From Mesorhizobium ciceri WSM4083 (lineage in GTDB: Bacteria > Pseudomonadota > Alphaproteobacteria > Rhizobiales > Rhizobiaceae), in NCBI RefSeq assembly GCF_000519305.1, contig NZ_JAFG01000004.1:558001-622000 (forward strand): 64,000 nt of DNA, read 5' to 3'. Made by a program: the position numbers and the translations under genes. This document shows, in pieces, positions 37,588 to 46,746 of the stretch; the stretch's first letter is position 1, and the number at the start of each line of letters is the position of its first letter. The notes beneath the pieces were generated by a model. The model saw nothing but the letters and a program-made list of their open reading frames with translations, did not search any database and was not told the DNA's origin.

Positions 37588-39351
37588 ATGACACTCCATT
37601 ATGCGTCCGGTGGATCAGCCACCGAAGTCGCAACCGCCGGGTTCAACCTGGTCGATGTTCAATATCTCTCGCAGGTCAATGCTTTGCCGGACGGCATGAA
37701 AGGCCTCGTCTATCTCGGCGCGCACGACGGCGTGACCTCCTCCTTCATTGAAAAAGTTACACCATTTCTGAACAATCCCAAGGTGTTCGGATTTTTCCTG
37801 ATGGACGAGCCAGATCCCACCGGCAGGTGGGGCACATATGCAACTGCCGAAAACCTGAAAGCGGAATCGGATTGGATCCATTCCCATTTTCCGGGCGCCA
37901 AGACCTTCGTCACCATGATGAATATGGGGTCTCCTACAAATCCGGATTTTTCCAATACCTATAATCCGGCCAATACAGGCATCGACTATTACGGGTTGGA
38001 CCCGTACCCGGTGCGCGATGACGTGAGCACGGTCGACTACAACATGATCGACAGGGCCGTGGGCGCGGCAGTGAAGTCCGGCATCCCGATCGACAAGATC
38101 ATTCCGGTCTACCAGACTTTTGGCGGTGGCAACTGGACGACCGACACGGGCGGGAAGCATCAGATGCCGACGACGGAACAGATGCAAACGATGATAGATC
38201 ATTGGGCAGCACTGGTTCCGTCGCCTGCTTTCGATTATGCCTATGCCTGGGGTTCGCAGAACGGAGACACAGCTCTGGAGAATTCGCCGGAGTTGCAGGC
38301 TTTGTTCCAACAGCACAATCTCCAAAGCACCGGTGGCTCGGCCGCCCCCCCAGTAACCGATCCGATCGATACCACGACCCCGCCTCCAACCGACGTCGCC
38401 GCCCCTGCTCCGGCCACGCCTCCGACAGACGCCGCCGCTCCAGTTCCGGCCGCGCCGGCCCCGTCGGACAGCGATCATGTCTTCCATGGCACGCGCGGCG
38501 CAGATCGTTTTCACGCCACGACGGGCGATGACAAATATTTTGTCAACAACGCTCGTGACAAGGTGATGGAAGCGCCAGGCGGCGGCACTGACAAGGTCAT
38601 GGCCTCGGTCAGTTACGCTCTTACGGCGGGCTCACATATCGAGCAGCTCTCCACTGCCAGCTCTGGGGGCAGGACGGCCATCAACCTGACCGGCAATGAA
38701 TTCGGCCAAGCCATCTACGGGAATGGCGGCGCCAACAAGATCAATGGTGGCGGTGGCGCCGACAAGATGACCGGATATGGTGGCAATGACACCTACTCCG
38801 TCGACAATGCTCACGACAAGGTGGTGGAGCAGAAGGGCAGCGGCATCGATAAAGTCCTCGCCTCTGTGAGTTTCGCCCTATCGGCTGGCTCGTACATCGA
38901 ACAACTCGCGACCAGCAAGGCGTCCAGCAAGGCCGCGATCGACCTGACGGGCAATGAGTTCGCTCAAACCGTCAAAGGCAACGCCGGCGCCAACAAGATC
39001 GACGGTGGCGGCGGAGCCGATACGTTGAGCGGACGTGGGGGCAGAGATGCCTTCGTGTTCAGTACCGCCCTTGGTGCTGGAAACGTGGACAAGATCACTG
39101 ATTTCAACAAAGCCCAGGACAAGATCCACCTCGATCATTCCATCTTTGCCGGTCTCGATCAGGGGGGCCTCGCGTCGGACGCTTTCTTTGCCGGCAAAGC
39201 CGCGCATGACAGTTCCGATCACATTATCTACAACAGTTCGACGGGAGCTCTTTCTTTCGACAGCGACGGCGTCGGAGGCGCAAACCAGATGCATTTCGCG
39301 AGCCTCTCTCCGCATCTGTCGATTACCGCATCGTCTTTCCTGGTCACCTGA
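37588..39351 (+). CDS. Secreted RTX protein with glycoside-hydrolase-like N-terminal domain
   Basis: 587 residues without a Sec signal. Residues 1-245 resemble a TIM-barrel hydrolase (FGFFLMDEPDPTG at 68-79 with a possible acid Glu74; GIDYYGLDPYPV at 131-142; YAYAWGSQ at 217-224). Residues 250-295 are a Pro/Thr/Ala linker. Residues 298-500 carry RTX-type repeats in two copies of about 86 residues (from 313 and 399) and a partial third (from 485), with glycine-rich GGGGADKMTGYGGND-type turns. The C-terminus is uncharged, with VT at the end, as in PrsDE substrates. Function is probably cleavage or binding of a polysaccharide outside the cell. A 13-bp hairpin follows. Confidence 0.8.
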   Translation: MTLHYASGGSATEVATAGFNLVDVQYLSQVNALPDGMKGLVYLGAHDGVTSSFIEKVTPFLNNPKVFGFFLMDEPDPTGRWGTYATAENLKAESDWIHSHFPGAKTFVTMMNMGSPTNPDFSNTYNPANTGIDYYGLDPYPVRDDVSTVDYNMIDRAVGAAVKSGIPIDKIIPVYQTFGGGNWTTDTGGKHQMPTTEQMQTMIDHWAALVPSPAFDYAYAWGSQNGDTALENSPELQALFQQHNLQSTGGSAAPPVTDPIDTTTPPPTDVAAPAPATPPTDAAAPVPAAPAPSDSDHVFHGTRGADRFHATTGDDKYFVNNARDKVMEAPGGGTDKVMASVSYALTAGSHIEQLSTASSGGRTAINLTGNEFGQAIYGNGGANKINGGGGADKMTGYGGNDTYSVDNAHDKVVEQKGSGIDKVLASVSFALSAGSYIEQLATSKASSKAAIDLTGNEFAQTVKGNAGANKIDGGGGADTLSGRGGRDAFVFSTALGAGNVDKITDFNKAQDKIHLDHSIFAGLDQGGLASDAFFAGKAAHDSSDHIIYNSSTGALSFDSDGVGGANQMHFASLSPHLSITASSFLVT

Positions 39352-39376
39352 ACCAGCCCAGCGAATGCTTTAAGAA

Positions 39377-39404
39377 GTCGGCGAGGCCCCTGGGCCTCGC
39401 CGAC
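39377..39404 (+). terminator. Strong hairpin terminator after the RTX gene
   Basis: GTCGGCGAGGCCC (39377-39389) pairs perfectly with GGGCCTCGCCGAC (39392-39404): thirteen base pairs with a two-base loop (probably four in practice). It is 25 bases after the stop codon. No U-run follows, but the stem is very stable. Confidence 0.7.
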
Positions 39405-39868
39405 AGATGTACCGGATGTGTGGACCAACAGCTGACGTGCCGGTTCCGTCCTGAAGACCGGCCGCGCAGGCCGAGGGCCGACTTGACGGCCCAGCGCAAC
39501 CACGCGTCAAAGATTTATTGCCAACAGCGAACCGCGGAGCTCAGGCACCGCGCCGCCGCAATTGGACGCTCGAAAACCTTGGACAACCAAGGTGATGCAG
39601 ACCAGCCACCCGTACCGGCTCAGGCAAGCACCGCGCTCATCCCGCAAGACACGAGTCACATGGACGCTCCGGCAATCGCGAGGGAATCTCGCCTCGCTGG
39701 TCGCTACCCTTCCAAACATCCCTTGTGTCATTCAAACGGACGAGGACAGGCACCTAGGGTCCCCCTAGCGTGCACTCGGGCGGCATGCGCTCAGAGGTGA
39801 TGAAACCGGGCCATGGCAGCATCGGCAGCATCGAGAGCCAATCGGCGATGTGCGCTTGGGAGAGGCAG
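39405..39868. other. Intergenic region before the polysaccharide operon
   Basis: Roughly 460 bases with no gene that I can support; only short frames of poor composition occur. A small CTAGGG/CCCTAG inverted repeat (39754-39768) is 100 bases before the next gene and may belong to the promoter region. Confidence 0.4.
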
Positions 39869-41077
39869 ATGAACCCGCACCTGGTCTGCGTGGGAGGCGA
39901 GGATCACGCCTTGAGAGTTCCCTTTCTCATCGCGCTGCGAGAGAAAGGCTTTCGCGTGACGGCGGTCTCGAGCGGTTCTCCCGTACCGTTTCTTCGGCAT
40001 GACATTTCGCATCACAGGTTCTCCTTCGACCGCTTTGCAAGCGGAGGCGGGGAATGGCGCGCCCTCGGAACGATGCGCCGCTTGATGCAGGAGCTTCAGC
40101 CCGACATCATCCAGAGCTTCGACACCAAGCCAAATCTGTTGACGCCCCTTTCGGTACGGGGAACTGTTCCGGTTATCCGCACCATCAACGGACTGGGGTG
40201 GACGTTCTCATCGCTGGAGCCTCGAGCCTTGGCCTTGCGTCCGGTCTATTGCGCACTGCAATGGCTTGCGTCTTCCTGGACGGCAGCGACCGTATTCCAA
40301 AATCGCGACGACCAACTGTTCTTCGAGCGCTTTCGGCTGATCGGTCGCGGAAATTCGCGACTGATACGCAGCTCCGGGATCGATGTCGATGCGTTCGCAA
40401 CGGTGCGCCATCTCGGGTCCTCGGCAACGAAGATGCGAAAGGACCTCGGCCTTCAGTCCGCCGAAGTGGTGATCTTCGTCGGCCGTTTGACGCGCCAGAA
40501 AGGCGTGGCGACCCTTCTCAATGCGATCCCTCGCATCCTGTCCGCAAGGCCCGCGGCGCGGTTTGTGCTCGTCGGCCCACGAGAATCCGAGGGCTCATTC
40601 GCAATCGACAAGTCGGAGCTCGATCGGCATGCACCTCATGTGCTGGCCTTGGGTCCACGACGCGATGTCGCCGATCTCCTTGGCATGGCCGATGTATTCG
40701 CGTTTCCCACTCAGTATCGCGAAGGGGTTCCGCGTGTGTTGCTCGAGGCAGGCCTGGCGGGACTGCCCATCGTGGCCTCAAGGATGCCAGGCTGCAGCGA
40801 CGTCGTCGAAGACGGATGGAACGGCTACCTGGTTGCGCCGCATGATGCCGATGCCCTCGCCTCGCGAACAATAGACTTGCTGTCCGACCGCGCGGCGGCC
40901 AAGGCGATGGGCGCCCGTTCTGTTGAACTTGTCCGGAGGCGATTTGCCCTGCCACTGGTGGTCGACCAGTACTGCGACCTTTACGAAAACACACTCCGCG
41001 CGGGGCACATGCGACCGTTCCCTGCCGTTGGGGTTGGAGGCGGCCTCGCGAATCACCGAGGCGGGGCACATCAATGA
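39869..41077 (+). CDS. Glycosyltransferase, GT4 family (polysaccharide)
   Basis: 402 residues from ATG 39869, preceded by GGGAGAGG; the frame to 39770 adds an unlikely extension. GT-B fold: N-terminal acceptor domain (SFDTKPNLLTPLSVRG, IRTINGLGWTFSSLEP) and C-terminal nucleotide-sugar domain with VEVVIFVGR-type strand (VVIFVGRLTRQKGVATLLNA) and the E-x7-E region YREGVPRVLLEAGLAGLPIV. It adds a sugar to the lipid-linked repeat unit on the cytoplasmic face. The next gene, a polymerase, overlaps by four bases. Donor unknown. Confidence 0.88.
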   Translation: MNPHLVCVGGEDHALRVPFLIALREKGFRVTAVSSGSPVPFLRHDISHHRFSFDRFASGGGEWRALGTMRRLMQELQPDIIQSFDTKPNLLTPLSVRGTVPVIRTINGLGWTFSSLEPRALALRPVYCALQWLASSWTAATVFQNRDDQLFFERFRLIGRGNSRLIRSSGIDVDAFATVRHLGSSATKMRKDLGLQSAEVVIFVGRLTRQKGVATLLNAIPRILSARPAARFVLVGPRESEGSFAIDKSELDRHAPHVLALGPRRDVADLLGMADVFAFPTQYREGVPRVLLEAGLAGLPIVASRMPGCSDVVEDGWNGYLVAPHDADALASRTIDLLSDRAAAKAMGARSVELVRRRFALPLVVDQYCDLYENTLRAGHMRPFPAVGVGGGLANHRGGAHQ

Positions 41078-42333
41078 TCCGGGACGCCTTGCTCGCCCTG
41101 GGAGTTGCCATGTCCTATGCGACGCAATTAAGCGTTCCGGGATTGCCGCTCGGCTATGGCGAATTGTTCATCGCGATCTGGATCGTGCTGGCGATTGGAC
41201 GAATACTCGCTGGCGGCCGTCTCCAGGCCACACCCGCTTTTGTCCAACTGGCGAGCTTTTGGCTGCTCCTGTCGCTGGCTTTGGGAATCGGCACGATCGT
41301 CGGCTACCTGACCACCGTCCTTTACCTGACCGGGCTGGTACATGACGTTATGGCCTATGTGTTGCTGGCAAGTTTCACATGCCTGGCGGCCGCGGAGCCC
41401 GACGCCGATCGTCACCTTCGCCGCAGTGCGTGGTGGGTGATCGCCATCGCCAATGGGAGCTTCGTAATTCAGCTGGGACTGGCATTTGGGGTAGCCCACC
41501 AGTCCGGCGTCGATCCCTGGTTCTGGGACCGGTTCCGTGGCTGGTCCGAGAACCCGAACCAACTTGCGCTCTATTGCGCGCTTTTTGGCCCACTGGCTTT
41601 GCATCTTGCTACGACCACCCGCAACCCATGGGCTCGTTTGCTTGCATTCTCATGCCTGCTCCTGACCTTTTATGTCGGCCGGTTGACGAAGAGCGACACC
41701 TATCTCTACACCAGCATCCTGAGCTGCCTCATCTTTATCGGATTGCGGCTTCGTGCATGGATTGCAACGAGTGGCCGCGCCAGCATGCCCCGCATGGCGG
41801 CAATTCTGCTGTTGGCGGGTTCCTTGCCTCTAGCGCTTGCAATGACGCCGTACGCGCTCACCGAAGAGACCAGCGTCGCCAATTTTGCCAAGAGCCTTAC
41901 CAAAGACGAAGGCGGGGAACGGACCGTCGAAACGTTCGAACTCCGGCTTTATCTCTGGCAGGAGGCTGTGGAAAAAGGATTGAAATCCGGGTCCCTGGGA
42001 CTGGGCCCTGGGCCCCACCTCGAGCGGCCTCCCGTCGCCGACCGTCAATTTCTGCAGCGACCTTTCGAGGCCCATAACACCGTTCTCGACCTTTACCTGC
42101 AGGGCGGATTGCTTGCCGTGATGGCGTTGGTCTGGATCGTGGGAGCCGCCATGTCCTTCGCCTGGCGAGCGGGATTCGACGCCCTGCTGGTGCTCGGGGG
42201 GTCGACGATAATCTTCAGCATGCCTCATCTGATCATCCGCCACCCGATCGTGTGGTTTTCTCTGGCTTTCTGCCTCGTCGCCGGAAATCCGAGCGCAATT
42301 CGGCGGCAGCTTGCTGAAACGAGGGTGGCCTGA
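41074..42333 (+). CDS. O-antigen/exopolysaccharide polymerase-like membrane protein (Wzy type)
   Basis: 419 residues with about ten hydrophobic segments (for example GELFIAIWIVLAIGRILAG; LASFWLLLSLALGIGTIV) and a large periplasmic loop in the second half (about 270-320: PYALTEETSVANFAKSLTKD and GSLGLGPGPHLERPP). This is the Wzy/O-antigen ligase layout; the GLGPGPH segment resembles the conserved loop motif of the ligase/polymerase superfamily. It would join repeat units in the periplasm. Polymerase versus ligase cannot be decided from sequence. It is coupled to both neighbours. Confidence 0.72.
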   Translation: MIRDALLALGVAMSYATQLSVPGLPLGYGELFIAIWIVLAIGRILAGGRLQATPAFVQLASFWLLLSLALGIGTIVGYLTTVLYLTGLVHDVMAYVLLASFTCLAAAEPDADRHLRRSAWWVIAIANGSFVIQLGLAFGVAHQSGVDPWFWDRFRGWSENPNQLALYCALFGPLALHLATTTRNPWARLLAFSCLLLTFYVGRLTKSDTYLYTSILSCLIFIGLRLRAWIATSGRASMPRMAAILLLAGSLPLALAMTPYALTEETSVANFAKSLTKDEGGERTVETFELRLYLWQEAVEKGLKSGSLGLGPGPHLERPPVADRQFLQRPFEAHNTVLDLYLQGGLLAVMALVWIVGAAMSFAWRAGFDALLVLGGSTIIFSMPHLIIRHPIVWFSLAFCLVAGNPSAIRRQLAETRVA

Positions 42334-44330
42334 TGTGTGGGATTGCGGGAATTCTATTGGCTTCCGATGCCGCAGACATAAAGCCGCTCGGAGCGATCGG
42401 GCGGATGACTGCATCGCTGCGTCACCGGGGGCCGGACGGCGAAGGGCTCTGGACCGACCGCGAAGCTGGGATCGCACTGGGCCACAGGCGATTGGCAATT
42501 GTCGATCTGTCAGCCGCCGGGCACCAGCCGATGCATTCCGCCAGCGGCCGGTACGTGATCACCTTCAACGGTGAGATATACAATTTTCGCGATTTGCGCA
42601 GCGAACTCGAGTGTGCGGGCCAAACCTTTCAAGGCGCCAGCGACACCGAAGTGATGCTCTGCGCAATCGAGCATTGGGGGCTTGAGGCCGCCCTCAATCG
42701 ATTTGCCGGGATGTTCGTCTTCGCATTGTGGGATCTGAAGACAAGAAGCCTGCATCTGGCCCGCGACAGGATGGGCAAAAAGCCCCTCTATGTTGCTTCG
42801 ACCCGAGACGCATTGGTTTTCGCCTCTGAGCTGAAGGCGATCAACTCCTTTCCGGGCTTTTCTCCCGACCTTGATCTTGATGCCGCGGCGACAATGCTTT
42901 CGACGGGATGGGTGCCGGACCATCGCTGTATCTGGCGAAGCGTGTTCAAACTGCCGCCTGGTTCCGTCCTTTCCGTCACCGCGGCGAATTATGCCGTAGA
43001 CCGCAGCGCGGACCGTCTTTCCCAACGCGTTCACCGCTGGTGGTCGCTGGCTGACGTCGCTGCCGACGGGCGACGGAACCCCGTCATCGGCACGGACGAA
43101 GACCTGATTGACGAACTGGACAAGCGGCTTCGACTGGCTGTGCGGGAACGTATGATCGCCGACGTGCCTCTGGGCGGCTTCCTGTCTGGCGGGATCGACA
43201 GCTCAGCCGTGATCGCCTTGATGCAGGCCCAATCCTGCAAGCCGGTTCGCAGCTTCACGATCTCGTTCGCAGAGGGCGGCTTTGATGAAGCTCCATACGC
43301 AGCGGCCGTTGCCCGTCATCTGGGTACCGACCACTCCGAACTTCACCTCTCGCCAAGCGCCGCACGTGACGTCATTCCCGAATTGCCGCAGGTCTGGGAT
43401 GAACCTTTCGCCGATGAATCACAAATACCGACCTTGCTCGTTGCCAGGCTCGCTCGTCAGCACGTCACCGTAGCGCTGTCAGGCGACGGTGGTGACGAGT
43501 GCTTCGCAGGATACGGCCGCCACTTCATGGCGGAGCGGCTGAAACGACACCTGCGCCTGCCCCGACAACTGCGCAGAACCTTGGCGGCAGGAGCAGGTTT
43601 TTTCGCACGCGCCGGACGTGACGATGTCATCGGCAAACTGCCGCTCTCTGCGAGCGCGAGGCATTTTATCCGGAGCGACCGAATGGAACGTCTCGCCCGG
43701 CTGCTCACGGCAACGAACGAAGACGAATTGTTTCAGCGGCTGGCGCGGCCACAGGCTGAAAACCTGGGACATCAGCGGCCGACCGAACCAATCTGCGGCT
43801 ACGGCGGTCCGCAGCTTGACGACCTGCTCTCCCGTCTTCTGTGCGATGACATGGCGGGCTATTTGCCTGGCGATATCTTGGTGAAGCTGGACCGTGCCAC
43901 CATGGCCAACAGCCTTGAGGGCCGGTGTCCTCTGCTTGACCACCGCGTCGTCGAATTCTCCTGGCGGCTGCCATCCAACATGAAAGTTCGTGATGGCGCC
44001 GGCAAATGGATCCTTCGTCAATTGCTACGCCGCTATCTCCCGCAGCACCTGATCGAGCGTCCGAAACAGGGCTTCGATGTCCCTATCGCTGCATGGCTGA
44101 GGGGTCCGCTGCGCAACTGGGCCACCGATCTTCTCGCCGACATGCGAACCGAAAGCAGTGACGTGTTGGATACTGCGAAGATCGACGCCTGCTGGCGCGA
44201 TCACATTGATGGCCAGAACCGCTCGCGCGAATTGTGGTCCGCTTTGATGTTCCAGGCCTGGCGGAGCAACGCCAATCGGCAAGCACAGCAAACCGGCCCA
44301 ACTCATGAACTCGACATGGCAGGAGTGTAA
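42333..44330 (+). CDS. Asparagine-synthetase-like glutamine amidotransferase (AsnB family) in polysaccharide operon
   Basis: 665 residues. The start MCGIAGILLAS places Cys2 for the glutaminase reaction. RHRGPDGEGLW and FNGEIYNFRDLR complete the GATase-II site. The synthetase domain has PPi-loop LSGGIDSSAVIAL and a later LSGDGGDECFAGYGR. All catalytic elements for ATP-dependent amidation are intact. In exopolysaccharide clusters such enzymes are thought to amidate a sugar acid or amino-acid substituent rather than make asparagine. It overlaps the polymerase gene by ATG/TGA and is followed by the Wzc-like gene after one base. A second homologue is at 61955-63976. Confidence 0.85.
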   Translation: MCGIAGILLASDAADIKPLGAIGRMTASLRHRGPDGEGLWTDREAGIALGHRRLAIVDLSAAGHQPMHSASGRYVITFNGEIYNFRDLRSELECAGQTFQGASDTEVMLCAIEHWGLEAALNRFAGMFVFALWDLKTRSLHLARDRMGKKPLYVASTRDALVFASELKAINSFPGFSPDLDLDAAATMLSTGWVPDHRCIWRSVFKLPPGSVLSVTAANYAVDRSADRLSQRVHRWWSLADVAADGRRNPVIGTDEDLIDELDKRLRLAVRERMIADVPLGGFLSGGIDSSAVIALMQAQSCKPVRSFTISFAEGGFDEAPYAAAVARHLGTDHSELHLSPSAARDVIPELPQVWDEPFADESQIPTLLVARLARQHVTVALSGDGGDECFAGYGRHFMAERLKRHLRLPRQLRRTLAAGAGFFARAGRDDVIGKLPLSASARHFIRSDRMERLARLLTATNEDELFQRLARPQAENLGHQRPTEPICGYGGPQLDDLLSRLLCDDMAGYLPGDILVKLDRATMANSLEGRCPLLDHRVVEFSWRLPSNMKVRDGAGKWILRQLLRRYLPQHLIERPKQGFDVPIAAWLRGPLRNWATDLLADMRTESSDVLDTAKIDACWRDHIDGQNRSRELWSALMFQAWRSNANRQAQQTGPTHELDMAGV

Positions 44331-44331
44331 G

Positions 44332-46563
44332 ATGGTAGGTTCCGCAATCAGCCCGATCCAGCTGCCACGGGTCAATCAACCGCCAGCACCGGTTCCCGAA
44401 GGCAGAGTGCACGTGCGGTCATTGCGTGAATATGTCGAGCCGCCCACCGCGTCGCGCCAACTCTTCGTGATTTTGGCAAGGAGAAAATGGTCTATTGTTG
44501 CCTTCGCTGTGTTGGGCGGCCTGTTGGCGGGGTTGTTGGGAAGCCTTCGACCCGTTCTCTACGAGTCAACAACCCAGCTTATCGTCGACGCCCCCTCGCG
44601 CGGTTCACTGCCCGTCGGCGCCCCATCTTCGCAGGATCTCGTCGATTCAAGCATAGATGACCACATCACGATGCTATCGTCGCAAGATCACCTGCGCCGC
44701 GTCATGGCGGCACTGCGCAAGACAGGTGCGGCGGAAACCGGACAGGACAATTCCTCTAGCAGGAATTCCCGGCTTGAACCGTCTGCCACCCCTCCCCCAA
44801 GGACACGCTCACTTGCCGGCGCTCTACTGGACCGGCTATGGCCAGGGGCGGACCAGGCAGCCAGCGGTCCACAAGCCGAGGATGCCTCCGAGTTGAGAGC
44901 TTTGCGGCGAGGAATGCGGGTCGGGCAGGAGCTGCGATCGAGAGTAGTCTCCGTCGCTTTCGCCGATGACAGCCCCGCGCGGGCGGCGCTCGTGGCCAAC
45001 ACCTTCGCTCAGGTTTATGTCGACACCCTAGCGAAGAAAAGGCAGGCATCCGACCAGCAAGAGCTCGATGCAATCACCGCCAGTTTGCCCGGGCTGCAAA
45101 ATGATCTGCAGGCAGCGGCTGACCGCCTTGAGAAATATCGGCTGAGCCACGGAGCCATCGACCAAGGCTCGGCGGACAATGCAGCCAGGGAACGGGCCGA
45201 CCTCAGCCAGCAATTGTCGATGTCAAAGGCGGATCTCGCCGCCGTGGAATCTCGGCTTCGATACGTTCAGGGGCTTCGAGAGCAAGGGGCCTCTCTCATC
45301 GCCCTGGCCGAAGCTATTGGCGCGCCTGAACTTGCCGACCTTGCGGCTCGACAGGCTCTCGCGCCGGCAGACCAGGAACTCAGAACCACGACGCAAAGCA
45401 AGATCGAACAAGGCGTCGACAAGATTGCTGCCGATGCAAACATTTTCCGTGCCCAGATCGCTGCTCTTGAGAGCCGAAAGAACATCCTGGATGCGGTCAT
45501 GGCCGACACCGCCAGCCGGCTTTCCGGTTTGCGGGCTCTCGAGCCGCAGGTCAGCCTGCTGACCCAGCGATATAACGAACTCCTTGGTCGACAACAGGAT
45601 TTGACGCGGCGTATCGGAGTTCCCTCGGCTGGGATTTCCATCTTGTCCGCGGCTTGGCCGCCGACTATCCCGCAGACATTGCCAGCCATCTTCCTTGTTC
45701 CCCCTGGGATGATCCTATTCGCTATTCTGGGGGCGATGTACGTCACCATGCGCAATCATTTTGACCGGACTTTCCGCGGCGAGGCCGAGGCGGAAGCGGT
45801 GCTCAAGGTTCCATGTATGGGGCAGATTCCCGAAGCGGGCGGAGTTCATGCCAAACAACTGCGAAACCTCGTGCTGGGGGAGCGCAGGTCCGCATATAGC
45901 CGCGCGGTGACGTCGTTGCTGATTGCGGCGGCACCAAATGCGCTAAGGGCTCGTTCGTCCTACACGGCGCTTGTCACCTCCAGCGTACCGCAGGATGGCG
46001 GGACCGAGCTCGCGTGGAGCCTGGCGCTCGCCGGCACGCGACTGGGCGGTCGAGTCCTGTTGGTCGATCTTGAACGCAAGGGCGTTCAGCTCACGCTCGA
46101 GTTCCTGCACCAGTTCAGCGAGCGCAAGAACCGCCATTCCTTCGCTGACTATGTTTGCAATCGCTGCGACCTGCAAGGTGCCGTTGCCAGGCTGCATGAA
46201 ATCGGGATCGACGTAATGACCGCCGCTCCGTCGGACGACCTGCTGGCGCTGCTATCGTGCGAGGACGGAGGCAAAGTGATGGCGGATCTGCACGCGACCT
46301 ATCGCATCGTGATCATAAACCTGCCGTCGGCGCTGGGGCGGCCGGAAGCCAAATTTCTGCCAGGATGGGCGGACGTGGTTCTTTTCGCCATCCGGTGGAG
46401 GAAAACGCCACGCACCCTCGCTCGCGGGGTGCTGGAACTCCTTCAGGGCAACGGTTCTCTTGCGATACCTGTCGGCAGCGTCCTCACGCGCGTGAACTTG
46501 AAAAAACATGCCGGATATCGGCTCGAGGACAGCGCCGACCTCTTGCGCGAGCAAATAGCATGA
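44332..46563 (+). CDS. Wzc/ExoP-like exopolysaccharide chain-length determinant with degenerate kinase domain
   Basis: 743 residues from ATG 44332, with AGGAG six bases upstream; an ATG at 44305 lies inside the preceding gene. A Wzz domain spans an N-terminal membrane helix (about 53-72) to a second helix (about 445-475), with long coiled coils between (about 215-330). The C-terminal cytosolic part resembles the ATPase of bacterial tyrosine kinases, but the P-loop region (about 543-565, SSVPQDGGTELAWSLALAG) lacks the GKS/T, and the C-terminus has no tyrosine cluster. VLLVDLERKGVQ resembles Walker A-prime. It probably governs export without kinase activity. Confidence 0.82.
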   Translation: MVGSAISPIQLPRVNQPPAPVPEGRVHVRSLREYVEPPTASRQLFVILARRKWSIVAFAVLGGLLAGLLGSLRPVLYESTTQLIVDAPSRGSLPVGAPSSQDLVDSSIDDHITMLSSQDHLRRVMAALRKTGAAETGQDNSSSRNSRLEPSATPPPRTRSLAGALLDRLWPGADQAASGPQAEDASELRALRRGMRVGQELRSRVVSVAFADDSPARAALVANTFAQVYVDTLAKKRQASDQQELDAITASLPGLQNDLQAAADRLEKYRLSHGAIDQGSADNAARERADLSQQLSMSKADLAAVESRLRYVQGLREQGASLIALAEAIGAPELADLAARQALAPADQELRTTTQSKIEQGVDKIAADANIFRAQIAALESRKNILDAVMADTASRLSGLRALEPQVSLLTQRYNELLGRQQDLTRRIGVPSAGISILSAAWPPTIPQTLPAIFLVPPGMILFAILGAMYVTMRNHFDRTFRGEAEAEAVLKVPCMGQIPEAGGVHAKQLRNLVLGERRSAYSRAVTSLLIAAAPNALRARSSYTALVTSSVPQDGGTELAWSLALAGTRLGGRVLLVDLERKGVQLTLEFLHQFSERKNRHSFADYVCNRCDLQGAVARLHEIGIDVMTAAPSDDLLALLSCEDGGKVMADLHATYRIVIINLPSALGRPEAKFLPGWADVVLFAIRWRKTPRTLARGVLELLQGNGSLAIPVGSVLTRVNLKKHAGYRLEDSADLLREQIA

Positions 46564-46676
46564 CGATCGCAGGTTCGTCCTCGGGCGACGGACGATCTGG
46601 CGGCGGTTCACCCAGGGAGCGGCCGGGACGATTCACGGTGCAGCCTGTCCGCAGAGCGCGTCATTCAGGTGAATGA
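46560..46676 (+). CDS. Possible short ORF between Wzc-like and flippase genes
   Basis: A 38-codon frame whose ATG overlaps the preceding stop as ATGA. The product is rich in Gly, Ser, Arg and Pro and resembles nothing I know. The coupling is typical of real genes here, but codon content looks like shadow coding. Probably not a gene; recorded because the gap 46564-46746 otherwise has nothing. Confidence 0.2.
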   Translation: MTIAGSSSGDGRSGGGSPRERPGRFTVQPVRRARHSGE

Positions 46677-46746
46677 TGGCAAGGTCCGGTGTGCATCGTA
46701 GGCTGCGGCAATCCCCGATATTTGCCTCCCTCGGAAGCGCGAACCG

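Noticed and set aside
39754..39768. CTAGGG/CCCTAG inverted repeat before the GT4 gene
   Set aside because: Short stem without T-run or known promoter features; mentioned only in the intergenic note.
41074..42333. O-antigen ligase (WaaL) rather than polymerase
   Set aside because: Cannot be excluded from sequence, but location inside an exopolysaccharide operon with flippase and Wzc-like genes makes polymerase more likely.
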